From: [Chlorobium] sp. 445
Lineage (GTDB): Bacteria > Bacteroidota > Chlorobiia > Chlorobiales > Thermochlorobacteraceae
Length of the DNA stretch: 32,539 nucleotides
Direction: 5' to 3'
Assembly (NCBI GenBank): GCA_002763895.1
Contig: NSLH01000028.1
Coordinates: 1-32,539 of the forward strand
Shown: positions 1 through 7,966 of the stretch, piece after piece
How the letters are laid out: each line of letters begins with the position of its first letter
Position numbering within the stretch: the first letter of the stretch is position 1
Notes under the pieces: generated by a model
What the model saw: only the letters and a program-made list of their open reading frames with translations
What the model was told of the DNA's origin: nothing
The model's database searches: none
Translations under genes and position numbers: made by a program

Positions 1-270
1 GGGCGGAAGAGCGCCCAGTGGCGAAAGAAGCAGTGCAATGCCTGGCAGATATGGATAAGGTTCATCGGGCAGAGGATGGCGATAGACATCTGTGCCTGCA
101 AGCAAGTGTTGCCCGACATTTACGATAAGATGCACATCACCTTTGAGACGTGTGCTCGACTGCAGTTGCTTGAGTGTAGCTGAGAGTGCAATAACAAGCG
201 CCAGAGCTGCAAGTGCACTCCAGTACAGCTTGACGCGCAGAGAAGCAGAGAGTGTCATCAAATTCTGCAT
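1..270 (-). CDS. GT87/DUF2029-like membrane glycosyltransferase, N-terminal fragment
   Basis: Ninety in-frame codons run from an ATG at 270 on the minus strand off the left edge of the window, so only the N-terminus is visible. Residues about 10-30 form a hydrophobic membrane segment. They are followed by a segment containing AGTDVYRHP and, after a short gap, YPYLPGIALLLSPLGALPP. That arrangement (a G-D/T-x-Y turn, then a Y-x-P-rich hydrophobic helix ending in a Pro pair) is typical of polyprenyl-phosphate-dependent mannosyl/arabinosyl transferases of the GT87 (DUF2029) type, which act on the outer side of the inner membrane. A GTG three codons upstream is an alternative start. The gene begins 35 bases after the SDR stop on the same strand, so it is probably cotranscribed with it. 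Sugar and acceptor cannot be told from this fragment; another polytopic GT-C family is possible. Confidence 0.6.
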   Translation of the reverse strand, partial: MQNLMTLSASLRVKLYWSALAALALVIALSATLKQLQSSTRLKGDVHLIVNVGQHLLAGTDVYRHPLPDEPYPYLPGIALLLSPLGALPP

Positions 271-305
271 GATTAACACGCGCCATTAGGCTTTTACGAT
301 GCAGC

Positions 306-1025
306 TCAAAGTTGATGGCTTTCTGGTTGCAAGACAAGTTCGCCGAGTACGAGTTGCTCTGGCTGTGTGGCGCAAAGCAGAACCATATCAGCAGCTTGGT
401 CAACGGTCAGCATTTTCTCGCGCTGTACACGCATGGTGATCTTGTCCCAAAATGTGGTATTGACCCCGCCGAAGTGCAAAAGTGAAATCTTCACACCATC
501 GCGCATCAAGTCTTGTGTCATGGCTTTGGATAAGCCTGTTACACCATACTTCGAAGCAGAATAACCTGAGGACATGCGCATGACCGCTTTACCTAAAATG
601 CCCGGCAAATTAATGATGTGTCCTGATTTTTGTTTTACCATCACTTCACTCACAAACTTTGAAGCATAAAATGTGCCTTTGAGATTCACATCAATCATGG
701 CATCAAATTCCTCGACGCTAAGTTCAGTTATGGGTTTAAGATGTCCGACGCCAGCACTATTGAGCAGAATATCAATTCTGCCAAAGGTAAAAACCGCACG
801 ATCTACAAGCGACTTGACTTCAGCGGCTTTTGTTACGTCGCAAGGCACGACAAGCGAATCAGTGTCGTAGAGATCGAGAAGTTCTTTGGCAAGTGTGTCG
901 AGTTCAGATTGGGTGCGGCTTGCAAGAACAAGTTTTGCACCCTCGCGCGCAAAGCGAATAGCAGACGCTCTGCCGATGCCACGACCTGCACCTGTAATCA
1001 GAGCAACTTTTCCTTCAAGTTTCAT
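306..1025 (-). CDS. short-chain dehydrogenase/reductase lacking the usual catalytic Ser
   Basis: This 239-residue protein has a classical SDR Rossmann fold. The dinucleotide-binding TGAGRGIG lies at residues 11-18, the adenine-loop Asp in CDV at 62-64, a variant NSAG (usually NNAG) at 89-92, and the active-site YSASK with Tyr155 and Lys159. The residue 13 before the Tyr, normally the catalytic Ser, is Gly142 within IINLPGILG, and the codon in the DNA supports Gly. The family reduces carbonyls or oxidises alcohols with NAD(P); the substrate is unknown and catalysis may be impaired or rearranged. It lies 76 bases downstream of pgi and 35 upstream of the GT87-like gene, all on the minus strand, so an operon is plausible. 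The assignment to SDR is secure; the specific activity is not. Confidence 0.88.
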   Translation of the reverse strand: MKLEGKVALITGAGRGIGRASAIRFAREGAKLVLASRTQSELDTLAKELLDLYDTDSLVVPCDVTKAAEVKSLVDRAVFTFGRIDILLNSAGVGHLKPITELSVEEFDAMIDVNLKGTFYASKFVSEVMVKQKSGHIINLPGILGKAVMRMSSGYSASKYGVTGLSKAMTQDLMRDGVKISLLHFGGVNTTFWDKITMRVQREKMLTVDQAADMVLLCATQPEQLVLGELVLQPESHQL

Positions 1026-1101
1026 TTGTGCTAAGTTAGTTTAGAAGATTGTCTGCTAAACCGCATTCAAAGAGCGGTTCGTTTCAATGATGAAAAGTAT
1101 G

Positions 1102-2754
<1,653 letters not shown>

Positions 2755-2805
2755 CTAGTGTTTTTTTTAGATAGCTGTTGATCTTGGCTTAGCAAAATAC
2801 GGAAA

Positions 2806-2833
2806 TTGAACGCGCTAATAAAGCCTGTAAAAT
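2806..2833 (+). promoter_or_regulatory. candidate sigma70-like promoter for the DUF2085 gene
   Basis: TTGAAC (2806-2811) is followed after 16 bases by TAAAAT (2828-2833). The predicted transcription start, about 2840, would leave a leader of some 35 bases before the ATG at 2877. The match is partial (four of six and five of six positions), and the lineage may prefer a different promoter form, so this is only a candidate. Confidence 0.3.
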
Positions 2834-2876
2834 GAAAGCTCACTAAAAACTCAAGTCACTTTCAACTGCAAAGACA

Positions 2877-3362
2877 ATGAATGCGATTGGAAATAGCAGC
2901 AATAGACATGCTCGTGCAATAATATTCGGCGTGGCTGGTATTTTACTAAGTTTAGCCATTGGTGCGCCAATTTTGGCAACACAAGGCAATACGGAACTCT
3001 ATGCACTTTTCAGCAGTGTGTGTCATCAAGCAAGTGAAAGATGCTTCTGCATAGCGGAGCGACCCATAGCACTTTGTGCGCGCTGTGTAGGTATCTACGG
3101 CGGCGTGATGCTTGCTGCGCTGCTCTTTCCAGAAAGATGGCTAGGTCGAAAAACGCTGCTGGCGCTTTTAGGCGTGGGGATAAGTGCTGTTGCAGTTGAT
3201 GTTGCACTTGAAACGGTGGGATTATATCACAATGTCAAATGGCTACGGCTATTGACAGGCTCAGCGTTAGGGATAGCACTTGCGCCATTTGCACTTGGTG
3301 CACTGATAGAGATGTGCTCAGAGAAGCTAGGTGAGCAAAAACATACAAAAAGTCTTTCGTAA
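2877..3362 (+). CDS. DUF2085 family membrane protein
   Basis: This 161-residue protein has about four membrane segments (residues near 13-33, 72-90, 93-112 and 124-145). It carries the two hallmarks of DUF2085: a CHQ motif (49-51) followed by Cys56 and Cys58, and CARCVGIYGG (67-76). The clustered Cys and His residues suggest metal or haem binding at the membrane, but no function has been established for the family as far as I know. It is transcribed away from pgi and followed within 45 bases by tRNA-Phe. A short hairpin overlaps its stop codon (about 3357-3374), followed by a T-rich stretch, and could act as a weak terminator. Family assignment is confident; role unknown. Confidence 0.82.
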   Translation: MNAIGNSSNRHARAIIFGVAGILLSLAIGAPILATQGNTELYALFSSVCHQASERCFCIAERPIALCARCVGIYGGVMLAALLFPERWLGRKTLLALLGVGISAVAVDVALETVGLYHNVKWLRLLTGSALGIALAPFALGALIEMCSEKLGEQKHTKSLS

Positions 3363-3405
3363 TTTTCATTACGAGTTTTATATTTACGCCCTCTGTAGTT
3401 TGAAC

Positions 3406-3478
<73 letters not shown>

Positions 3479-3486
3479 CAAGTTCT

Positions 3487-3513
3487 AAGCCGCTCCCGAT
3501 GCGGCTTTCTTTG
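3487..3513 (+). terminator. intrinsic terminator after tRNA-Phe
   Basis: AAGCCGC (3487-3493) pairs with GCGGCTT (3501-3507) around a 7-base loop, followed by a T-rich tail TCTTT. It begins nine bases after the tRNA end, the expected place for the tRNA transcript terminator. Confidence 0.7.
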
Positions 3514-3584
3514 TAAGCGTTACTAATGAAATTCAGAAGGCTGTAAAGCCATGCCCGCAGATGAAGTAACTAAATATTGTCAGT

Positions 3585-4244
3585 ATGACTGATATCTACA
3601 TGCTCCGAGAGTTGGAGCAGGTTCGAGCCATCGCAGATCCTCTACGCATTCGTATTCTCAACGTGTTGTGCGAAAAAGCAATGACAACCAAGCAAGTTGC
3701 CGAGTATTTAGGCGAAAATATCAACAAACTTTATCATCATGTTGAGACGCTCGAAGCGGCGGGGCTGATTAAGATGGTCGAGACGCGTCGAAATCGTGGA
3801 ACCTTGGAAAAGTATTTTCGAGCTGTTGCAAAGCACTTTACACTCTCGCCTGTGTTGTTTGAAGTGCGCCTTGATACCGAAGATGATGTCTCCGAGCTCA
3901 CGTTTTCTTCTACATTGCAAGCCACACTCACCGAACTCAAAGAAAGCCTAGCAAAAGGTTTGATTAAAAAGAACCGCAAGAAGCACTACTTTGCACGACA
4001 ATATGTTAAAACCACGAAACAAAAAGCTGAAGAGCTAAGTGATAAACTGCAAGAGTGGCTCAAAGAGTGTGAAGAAGCAAATACAGAAAATGGTGAAGTA
4101 ACCTATGCGCTGACCGTGACATTCTATCCTGTTGTGAAAGAACATGACGACAAAAAATCAGGACCTTTAGGCAACGGCTCTGACAAAGTGGGAGCGACTA
4201 AAGAAGTAACGTCGTCCCGCAAGATGCGATCCATGCTGCCATAA
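3585..4244 (+). CDS. ArsR-like winged-helix transcriptional regulator
   Basis: This 219-residue protein has an N-terminal winged helix-turn-helix at about residues 8-85. The ADPLRIRILNVL segment (17-28) is a classic ArsR/HTH_20 first helix. The recognition helix lies around QVAEYLGENINKLYHHVETL, and a wing follows with TRRNRGTLEKYFRA. Residues about 100-160 are charged and helical, probably dimerising or effector-sensing. The C-terminal 40 residues look disordered. There is no obvious CxC metal site, so metal sensing is not indicated. It follows tRNA-Phe and precedes a TMEM14-like protein by 67 bases. Target genes are unknown. The DNA-binding assignment is strong, the biological role open. 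Confidence 0.82.
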   Translation: MTDIYMLRELEQVRAIADPLRIRILNVLCEKAMTTKQVAEYLGENINKLYHHVETLEAAGLIKMVETRRNRGTLEKYFRAVAKHFTLSPVLFEVRLDTEDDVSELTFSSTLQATLTELKESLAKGLIKKNRKKHYFARQYVKTTKQKAEELSDKLQEWLKECEEANTENGEVTYALTVTFYPVVKEHDDKKSGPLGNGSDKVGATKEVTSSRKMRSMLP

Positions 4245-4311
4245 GTCTTAGCATCTGTCAGTCGAATAGACTGTGCAGCGCAATACGATTCAACCAAACC
4301 TTAGTTGTCAG

Positions 4312-4662
4312 ATGAATACCATCATACTTATCTATGGCGGTCTTTTGATTGTTCTTGGCATTGTCGGCTACATTCAGTCGGGCAGTGCAACAAGTTTCAT
4401 TGGTTCAGCAGCTGGTGTGCTAGCGATCGTTGGTGCATACCTCTACCAAACGCAAGAGTGGGCAAAATGGCTATGCTTTGCAGCGGCGCTGGCAATTATT
4501 GGCGGCTTAGGAGCAAGACTGCCGGGAGCCTTCTCCAAAATTAGTGCCGGCGAAGCCACACTCGGTGAATACTGGGTACGCTTCTCACTTGTTGGGCTTT
4601 CTTTGCTCTTTATTGTCTACTTCTTCTTTGGCTTGAAACAAAACACGAATACGGCATCATAG
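4312..4662 (+). CDS. TMEM14-like small membrane protein
   Basis: I start this at the ATG at 4312 (116 residues) because the hydrophobic core begins immediately after it. An in-frame GTG at 4273 would add 13 polar residues with no better ribosome-binding site. Four membrane segments are visible. The pattern IYGGLLIVLGIVGYIQSGS, then SFIGSAAGVLAIVGAYL, recalls the TMEM14/UPF0136 family, which in eukaryotes includes mitochondrial inner-membrane proteins and in bacteria is uncharacterised. It follows the ArsR-like regulator at short distance and could be cotranscribed with it. The family call is moderately secure; function unknown. Confidence 0.65.
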   Translation: MNTIILIYGGLLIVLGIVGYIQSGSATSFIGSAAGVLAIVGAYLYQTQEWAKWLCFAAALAIIGGLGARLPGAFSKISAGEATLGEYWVRFSLVGLSLLFIVYFFFGLKQNTNTAS

Positions 4663-4729
4663 GCTCATAGGGCAAAAGCATCTTGCGAATTCCAAGAGAG
4701 TTTCGTAAATACAAAGTAAGAGTCATCAC

Positions 4730-4737
4730 TAAATTTG
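4730..4737 (+). promoter_or_regulatory. Bacteroidota-type -7 promoter element
   Basis: TAAATTTG matches the Bacteroidota -7 consensus TAnnTTTG exactly and sits 26 bases before the ATG at 4763, giving a short leader. No matching TTG/TTTG is seen about 20 bases upstream, so only half of the promoter is supported. Confidence 0.4.
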
Positions 4738-4762
4738 ATGCAAAAGATTTACTGAAAAAGTC

Positions 4763-5290
4763 ATGAAGAAAGCACTTCTTACTGCAGTTCTTGTTATCGG
4801 AATTTCTCTTTCGACACAAGCGCAATTTGCCAAAGATGTGCCTCGTCAAACTGTTGAAGATGGAACGGCAGCGGTATTCCAAAAGCCTTCCGAGAGCTTC
4901 TTCGGACAACTCTTAGGTCCAGCCTTTGACGCGAATCATTTTCAGATGTATCACTCTTACTCGCTCTCCTATAACTCTTTCTTTGGAAACACCGTAGGCG
5001 AGTATGTCAATACGATGATTTACCAATTTGACTTCCCGCTTGCTGTTCGCGCCGATATCGGAGTCATTCATCAGCCTTTCGGCGTGACGCCCATGCAGCA
5101 GCAATTTCTTGGCGGACAGAATCTCTTTCAGGGTATCTATCTCAAGAATCTTCAAGCGGTCTATAAGCCCACGAAAGACATTACCATTGGGCTAAGTTTT
5201 CAGCAAATTCCGCAAGGACAATGGTTCTGGGGCAATCCCTGGGGAATGAGCAGAATGGGGCTGATGAGAGACCCCTATTGGGGCTGGTAA
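4763..5290 (+). CDS. exported protein of unknown function, possibly outer-membrane
   Basis: The 175-residue product starts with a clear Sec signal peptide (MKKALLTAVLVIGISLSTQAQ, likely cleaved near residue 20). The mature part alternates aromatic and polar residues (for example FQMYHSYSLSYNSFFG and VNTMIYQFDFPLAVRADIG), as in beta-strands of a small outer-membrane or periplasmic beta protein. The C-terminus is rich in Trp, Gly and Met. I do not recognise a named family, though similar short exported proteins occur in Bacteroidota and Chlorobiota. A -7-like element precedes it and an intrinsic terminator follows, suggesting a single-gene transcript. Confidence 0.72.
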   Translation: MKKALLTAVLVIGISLSTQAQFAKDVPRQTVEDGTAAVFQKPSESFFGQLLGPAFDANHFQMYHSYSLSYNSFFGNTVGEYVNTMIYQFDFPLAVRADIGVIHQPFGVTPMQQQFLGGQNLFQGIYLKNLQAVYKPTKDITIGLSFQQIPQGQWFWGNPWGMSRMGLMRDPYWGW

Positions 5291-5310
5291 AAAATTTTCT
5301 TTCATGGCGC

Positions 5311-5360
5311 AAAATCGCCGTTGGTCAAGGGCTATGCTCTGAAGCCGACGGCGATTTTTA
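5311..5360 (+). terminator. intrinsic terminator between the two exported-protein genes
   Basis: AAAATCGCCGT (5311-5321) pairs perfectly over 11 bases with ACGGCGATTTT (5348-5358) around a 26-base loop. The right arm ends in a run of T. It lies 20 bases after the stop at 5290 and only about 20 bases before the next start at 5380. Confidence 0.7.
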
Positions 5361-5379
5361 TTTTGGCTTAGTGCTGAGT

Positions 5380-6057
5380 ATGAAGTGCACTTCGACAGTC
5401 ATGCTGCTTTTCTATGCAAGCCTAGCTTCTGCACAACTCCACACACCTTTTCAACCGCCGACTCTAATTATAGATGCAAAAGCAGGTGTGAGCGCAATAA
5501 TTCCGCCCGACTTTTCACGGTGGAGTGAAACGGTTCGACTGGTACGCAGTCCAGATGTGCGCACAAGCCTTGATGCGGGCGGCACGCTGCTGCTGCGCCT
5601 GAGCGAATCGCTCTACGGCGGAATAGATTTAAGCTATGGCTTCTTTGAAGATGCTATTGACGCAACCACAGGTGTGCAACAACTGCGCTTGACAGGGACG
5701 ATACTAACGCCGTCAGCAGTCATAGCATTTGTACCGATTGAGCCGCTGCAAAGCCGCGCTTTAGTAAAATTTACTTTCGGAGCAGGTGCGCTCTTTGGAA
5801 CGGTGAGCAATACGCTGGCTGCACCGCAAGCATATTCAACGATTGGTGCCGCCCTGCTAGCTGAGTTTACATTTGGCTTGCCACTAGGTGAGTCTGTTGT
5901 GGCAACATTCAATGCTGCACTGCGTGGCGGTCTGACAAGTGGAGCACAGAATGGCAGTGTGCGCTTAGAGTATCTTGATAGCGATAGACAAGTTAAGCCC
6001 GTTACGCTAACTTTTATTGCAGGAGTGATTCGTTTTGGTATTGCACTTAAGCTCTAG
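5380..6057 (+). CDS. exported outer-membrane beta-barrel-like protein
   Basis: I start this at the ATG at 5380 (225 residues). The reading frame is open further upstream to 5221, but that extension would run through the preceding gene's end and its terminator, and only the 5380 start yields a signal peptide (MKCTSTVMLLFYASLASAQ). The mature part has repeated alternating hydrophobic strands with Gly turns (GGTLLLRLSESLYGGIDLSY, RALVKFTFGAGALFGTV, TFIAGVIRFGIALKL), typical of an 8- to 10-strand barrel of the outer-membrane-protein type. No specific family is recognised. It is followed by a palindrome and the phosphohexomutase gene. Confidence 0.7.
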   Translation: MKCTSTVMLLFYASLASAQLHTPFQPPTLIIDAKAGVSAIIPPDFSRWSETVRLVRSPDVRTSLDAGGTLLLRLSESLYGGIDLSYGFFEDAIDATTGVQQLRLTGTILTPSAVIAFVPIEPLQSRALVKFTFGAGALFGTVSNTLAAPQAYSTIGAALLAEFTFGLPLGESVVATFNAALRGGLTSGAQNGSVRLEYLDSDRQVKPVTLTFIAGVIRFGIALKL

Positions 6058-6100
6058 TAGGCTGATGAGAGATCATGCTGTGCGTTTTGCATAGAATCCG

Positions 6101-6114
6101 TATCTTATAAGATA
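6101..6114. promoter_or_regulatory. perfect 14-base palindrome upstream of the phosphohexomutase
   Basis: TATCTTATAAGATA is an exact inverted repeat ending 31 bases before the start codon at 6146. It contains TATAAG, which could be a -10 element, so a dimeric repressor bound here would block transcription. It may also be chance in AT-rich DNA. Confidence 0.35.
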
Positions 6115-6145
6115 AGAACATTTTCAAAAGTTGTAACAATCATCT

Positions 6146-7588
6146 ATGACCATCAAGTTTGGCACATCTGGCTGGCGAGCAGTTATCGCCGACGAATTTA
6201 CTTACGCTAATCTCACACTCGTGCTGGAATCCATTGTAGCGTATCTGCAAGAAAACAAGTTAGATGAAAAAGGTATCATCATTGGACGCGATACACGCTT
6301 TGGAGGTGAAGACTTTGCACAATATGCCGCACGTGTTTTAGCTGCAAGCGGCATCAAAGTATTTCTATGTGAGCGCGATGTCCCAACGCCTGTCATCAGC
6401 TATGAGATTCGGCGCCGAAGAGCAGGGGGCGGTATCAACTTCACAGCCTCGCACAATCCGCCTGAATATCAAGGCTTGAAATTCTCGACGGCAGATGGTG
6501 CACCAGCCTTGCCTGAAATTACCAAGCAGTTTGAGCAAGCCTTTGCAGAACGCTATGCAAAGGAGATAGCAAATCCGCACGAGCGCCGTTATCCTGAATT
6601 TCAAACACTGCTTGCTCAAGGTAAAATTGAAATCATTGACCCAAATCCTACTTACTTGCAGCGTCTCAGTGAGATTGTCGACACGAAAGTTATTGCAGAG
6701 TCAGGTATCAAAGTCATCTACGATGCAATGTACGGTACAGCGCGTGGCTACACAGATAAATTCTTGAAAGATTTGGGAGTAGATGTAGAAACGATGCACG
6801 ACTGGCGCGATGTCTACTTTGGCGGTCGTCCACCAGAACCGTCAGAAAAGAACATTCCTGAACTCATTGCGCGTGTCAAAGAATTGGGGGCTAAAGGGGA
6901 GTTTGTCATTGGCATTGCAAATGATGGCGATGCGGATCGATACGCTGCAATTGACTCGACAGGACGATACCTTCAAGCCAATCAGTTGTTAGCAATTCTC
7001 TTTCACTATGCGCTAAAGCATAAGCCAAATTGGAAAGGTTGCGTGGTCCGCACGCTTGCCACGACGCACCTAATTGATGCAATTGCAAACAAGGAAGGTA
7101 TAAAACTCTATGATGTGCCTGTCGGCTTCAAATACATCGGCGAAATCATGATGCGTGAGGACATGATTATCGGCGGCGAAGAATCCAATGGACTATCGGT
7201 CTATCAACACATTCCAGAAAAAGATGGAATTTTAGCGTGTCTGCTCTTCGTTGAAATTACAGCAAGAACCCGAGAACCGCTGTCAGAGTATTTGAATATG
7301 CTTCATGCACAATACGGGTATTTTTCAACCGTGCGAGAAAACTTGCGCTTGAGTGAAGAGCAGAAAAACGCTTTGCTTTCGCGCTTGCAACATCAAACCC
7401 CAAATGCGGTAGCCGGAAAAGAAGTTGTAAGGGTCGATAAGCGCGATGGCGTCAAAATGATTTGCAACGACGACAGCTGGCTCTTGGTACGATTTAGCGG
7501 CACGGAGCCTGTGGTGCGCTTCTATGCTGAATCGCATAGTGAGGCGCGCACGCAAGAAATCATTGAGTTTGCAAAAAGTCTTATTTGA
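6146..7588 (+). CDS. phosphoglucomutase/phosphomannomutase family protein
   Basis: This 480-residue alpha-D-phosphohexomutase moves phosphate between C1 and C6 of hexose phosphates, linking glycolysis to polysaccharide precursors. All four family signatures are present. These are the phosphoserine loop TASHNPPEYQG with Ser102, the Mg-binding DGDADR (260-265), the sugar-specificity loop GGEESNG (343-349) and the phosphate-binding RFSGTEP (449-455). The GEESNG form of the sugar loop is usual for enzymes acting on glucose and/or mannose phosphates rather than glucosamine (GlmM). The N-terminal FGTSGWRA segment is also typical. It stands in front of ybaB with 21 bases between. Exact sugar preference cannot be fixed from sequence alone. 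Confidence 0.93.
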   Translation: MTIKFGTSGWRAVIADEFTYANLTLVLESIVAYLQENKLDEKGIIIGRDTRFGGEDFAQYAARVLAASGIKVFLCERDVPTPVISYEIRRRRAGGGINFTASHNPPEYQGLKFSTADGAPALPEITKQFEQAFAERYAKEIANPHERRYPEFQTLLAQGKIEIIDPNPTYLQRLSEIVDTKVIAESGIKVIYDAMYGTARGYTDKFLKDLGVDVETMHDWRDVYFGGRPPEPSEKNIPELIARVKELGAKGEFVIGIANDGDADRYAAIDSTGRYLQANQLLAILFHYALKHKPNWKGCVVRTLATTHLIDAIANKEGIKLYDVPVGFKYIGEIMMREDMIIGGEESNGLSVYQHIPEKDGILACLLFVEITARTREPLSEYLNMLHAQYGYFSTVRENLRLSEEQKNALLSRLQHQTPNAVAGKEVVRVDKRDGVKMICNDDSWLLVRFSGTEPVVRFYAESHSEARTQEIIEFAKSLI

Positions 7589-7609
7589 ACACCTAAACTA
7601 TTCAACGCA

Positions 7610-7966
7610 ATGAATATGAACTTCAAAGATATGGCTGGAATGCTGAAGCAAGTGCAGCAAATTAGCCAAAAGATGGAAGATGTGCAGCGTGAACTTGCAA
7701 AACTGACTGTTACGGGTGAAGCCGGCGGCGGCATGGTCAAAGTTACAGCAAACGGCAAGCATGAGATTCTCAAAGTCGAGATTGAAAAAGACCTGCTCAG
7801 CCCCAATGAGCAAGATATGCTGCAAGATTTAATTGTAGCGGCAACAAACAAAGCACTGCAAGAATCAACCCGCCTAGCACAAGAAGAAATGCTTAAGGCT
7901 ACAGGCGGAATGATGAACCAGATGGATTTCCTCAAAGATTTGAACATAGGAGGGAGTCAGGCGTAA
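7610..7966 (+). CDS. ybaB: YbaB/EbfC family nucleoid-associated protein
   Basis: This 118-residue cytoplasmic DNA-binding protein matches YbaB/EbfC. It has an N-terminal Met/Lys/Gln-rich helix ([19 protein letters not shown]), the conserved [18 protein letters not shown] beta hairpin, and a C-terminal helix around [10 protein letters not shown] ending in a Gly/Met-rich tail. Family members bind DNA as dimers and influence nucleoid structure and gene expression. ATGs at 7610 and 7616 are both possible starts. In many bacteria ybaB lies between dnaX and recR. Here it sits instead between a phosphohexomutase and a secreted-protein gene, whose ATG follows the ybaB stop with no intervening base. 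Confidence 0.93.
   Translation: MNMNFKDMAGMLKQVQQISQKMEDVQRELAKLTVTGEAGGGMVKVTANGKHEILKVEIEKDLLSPNEQDMLQDLIVAATNKALQESTRLAQEEMLKATGGMMNQMDFLKDLNIGGSQA

Noticed and set aside
5221-5379. Longer start for the beta-barrel gene at 5221
   Set aside because: The extension overlaps the preceding gene and its terminator and would bury the clear signal peptide that starts at 5380.
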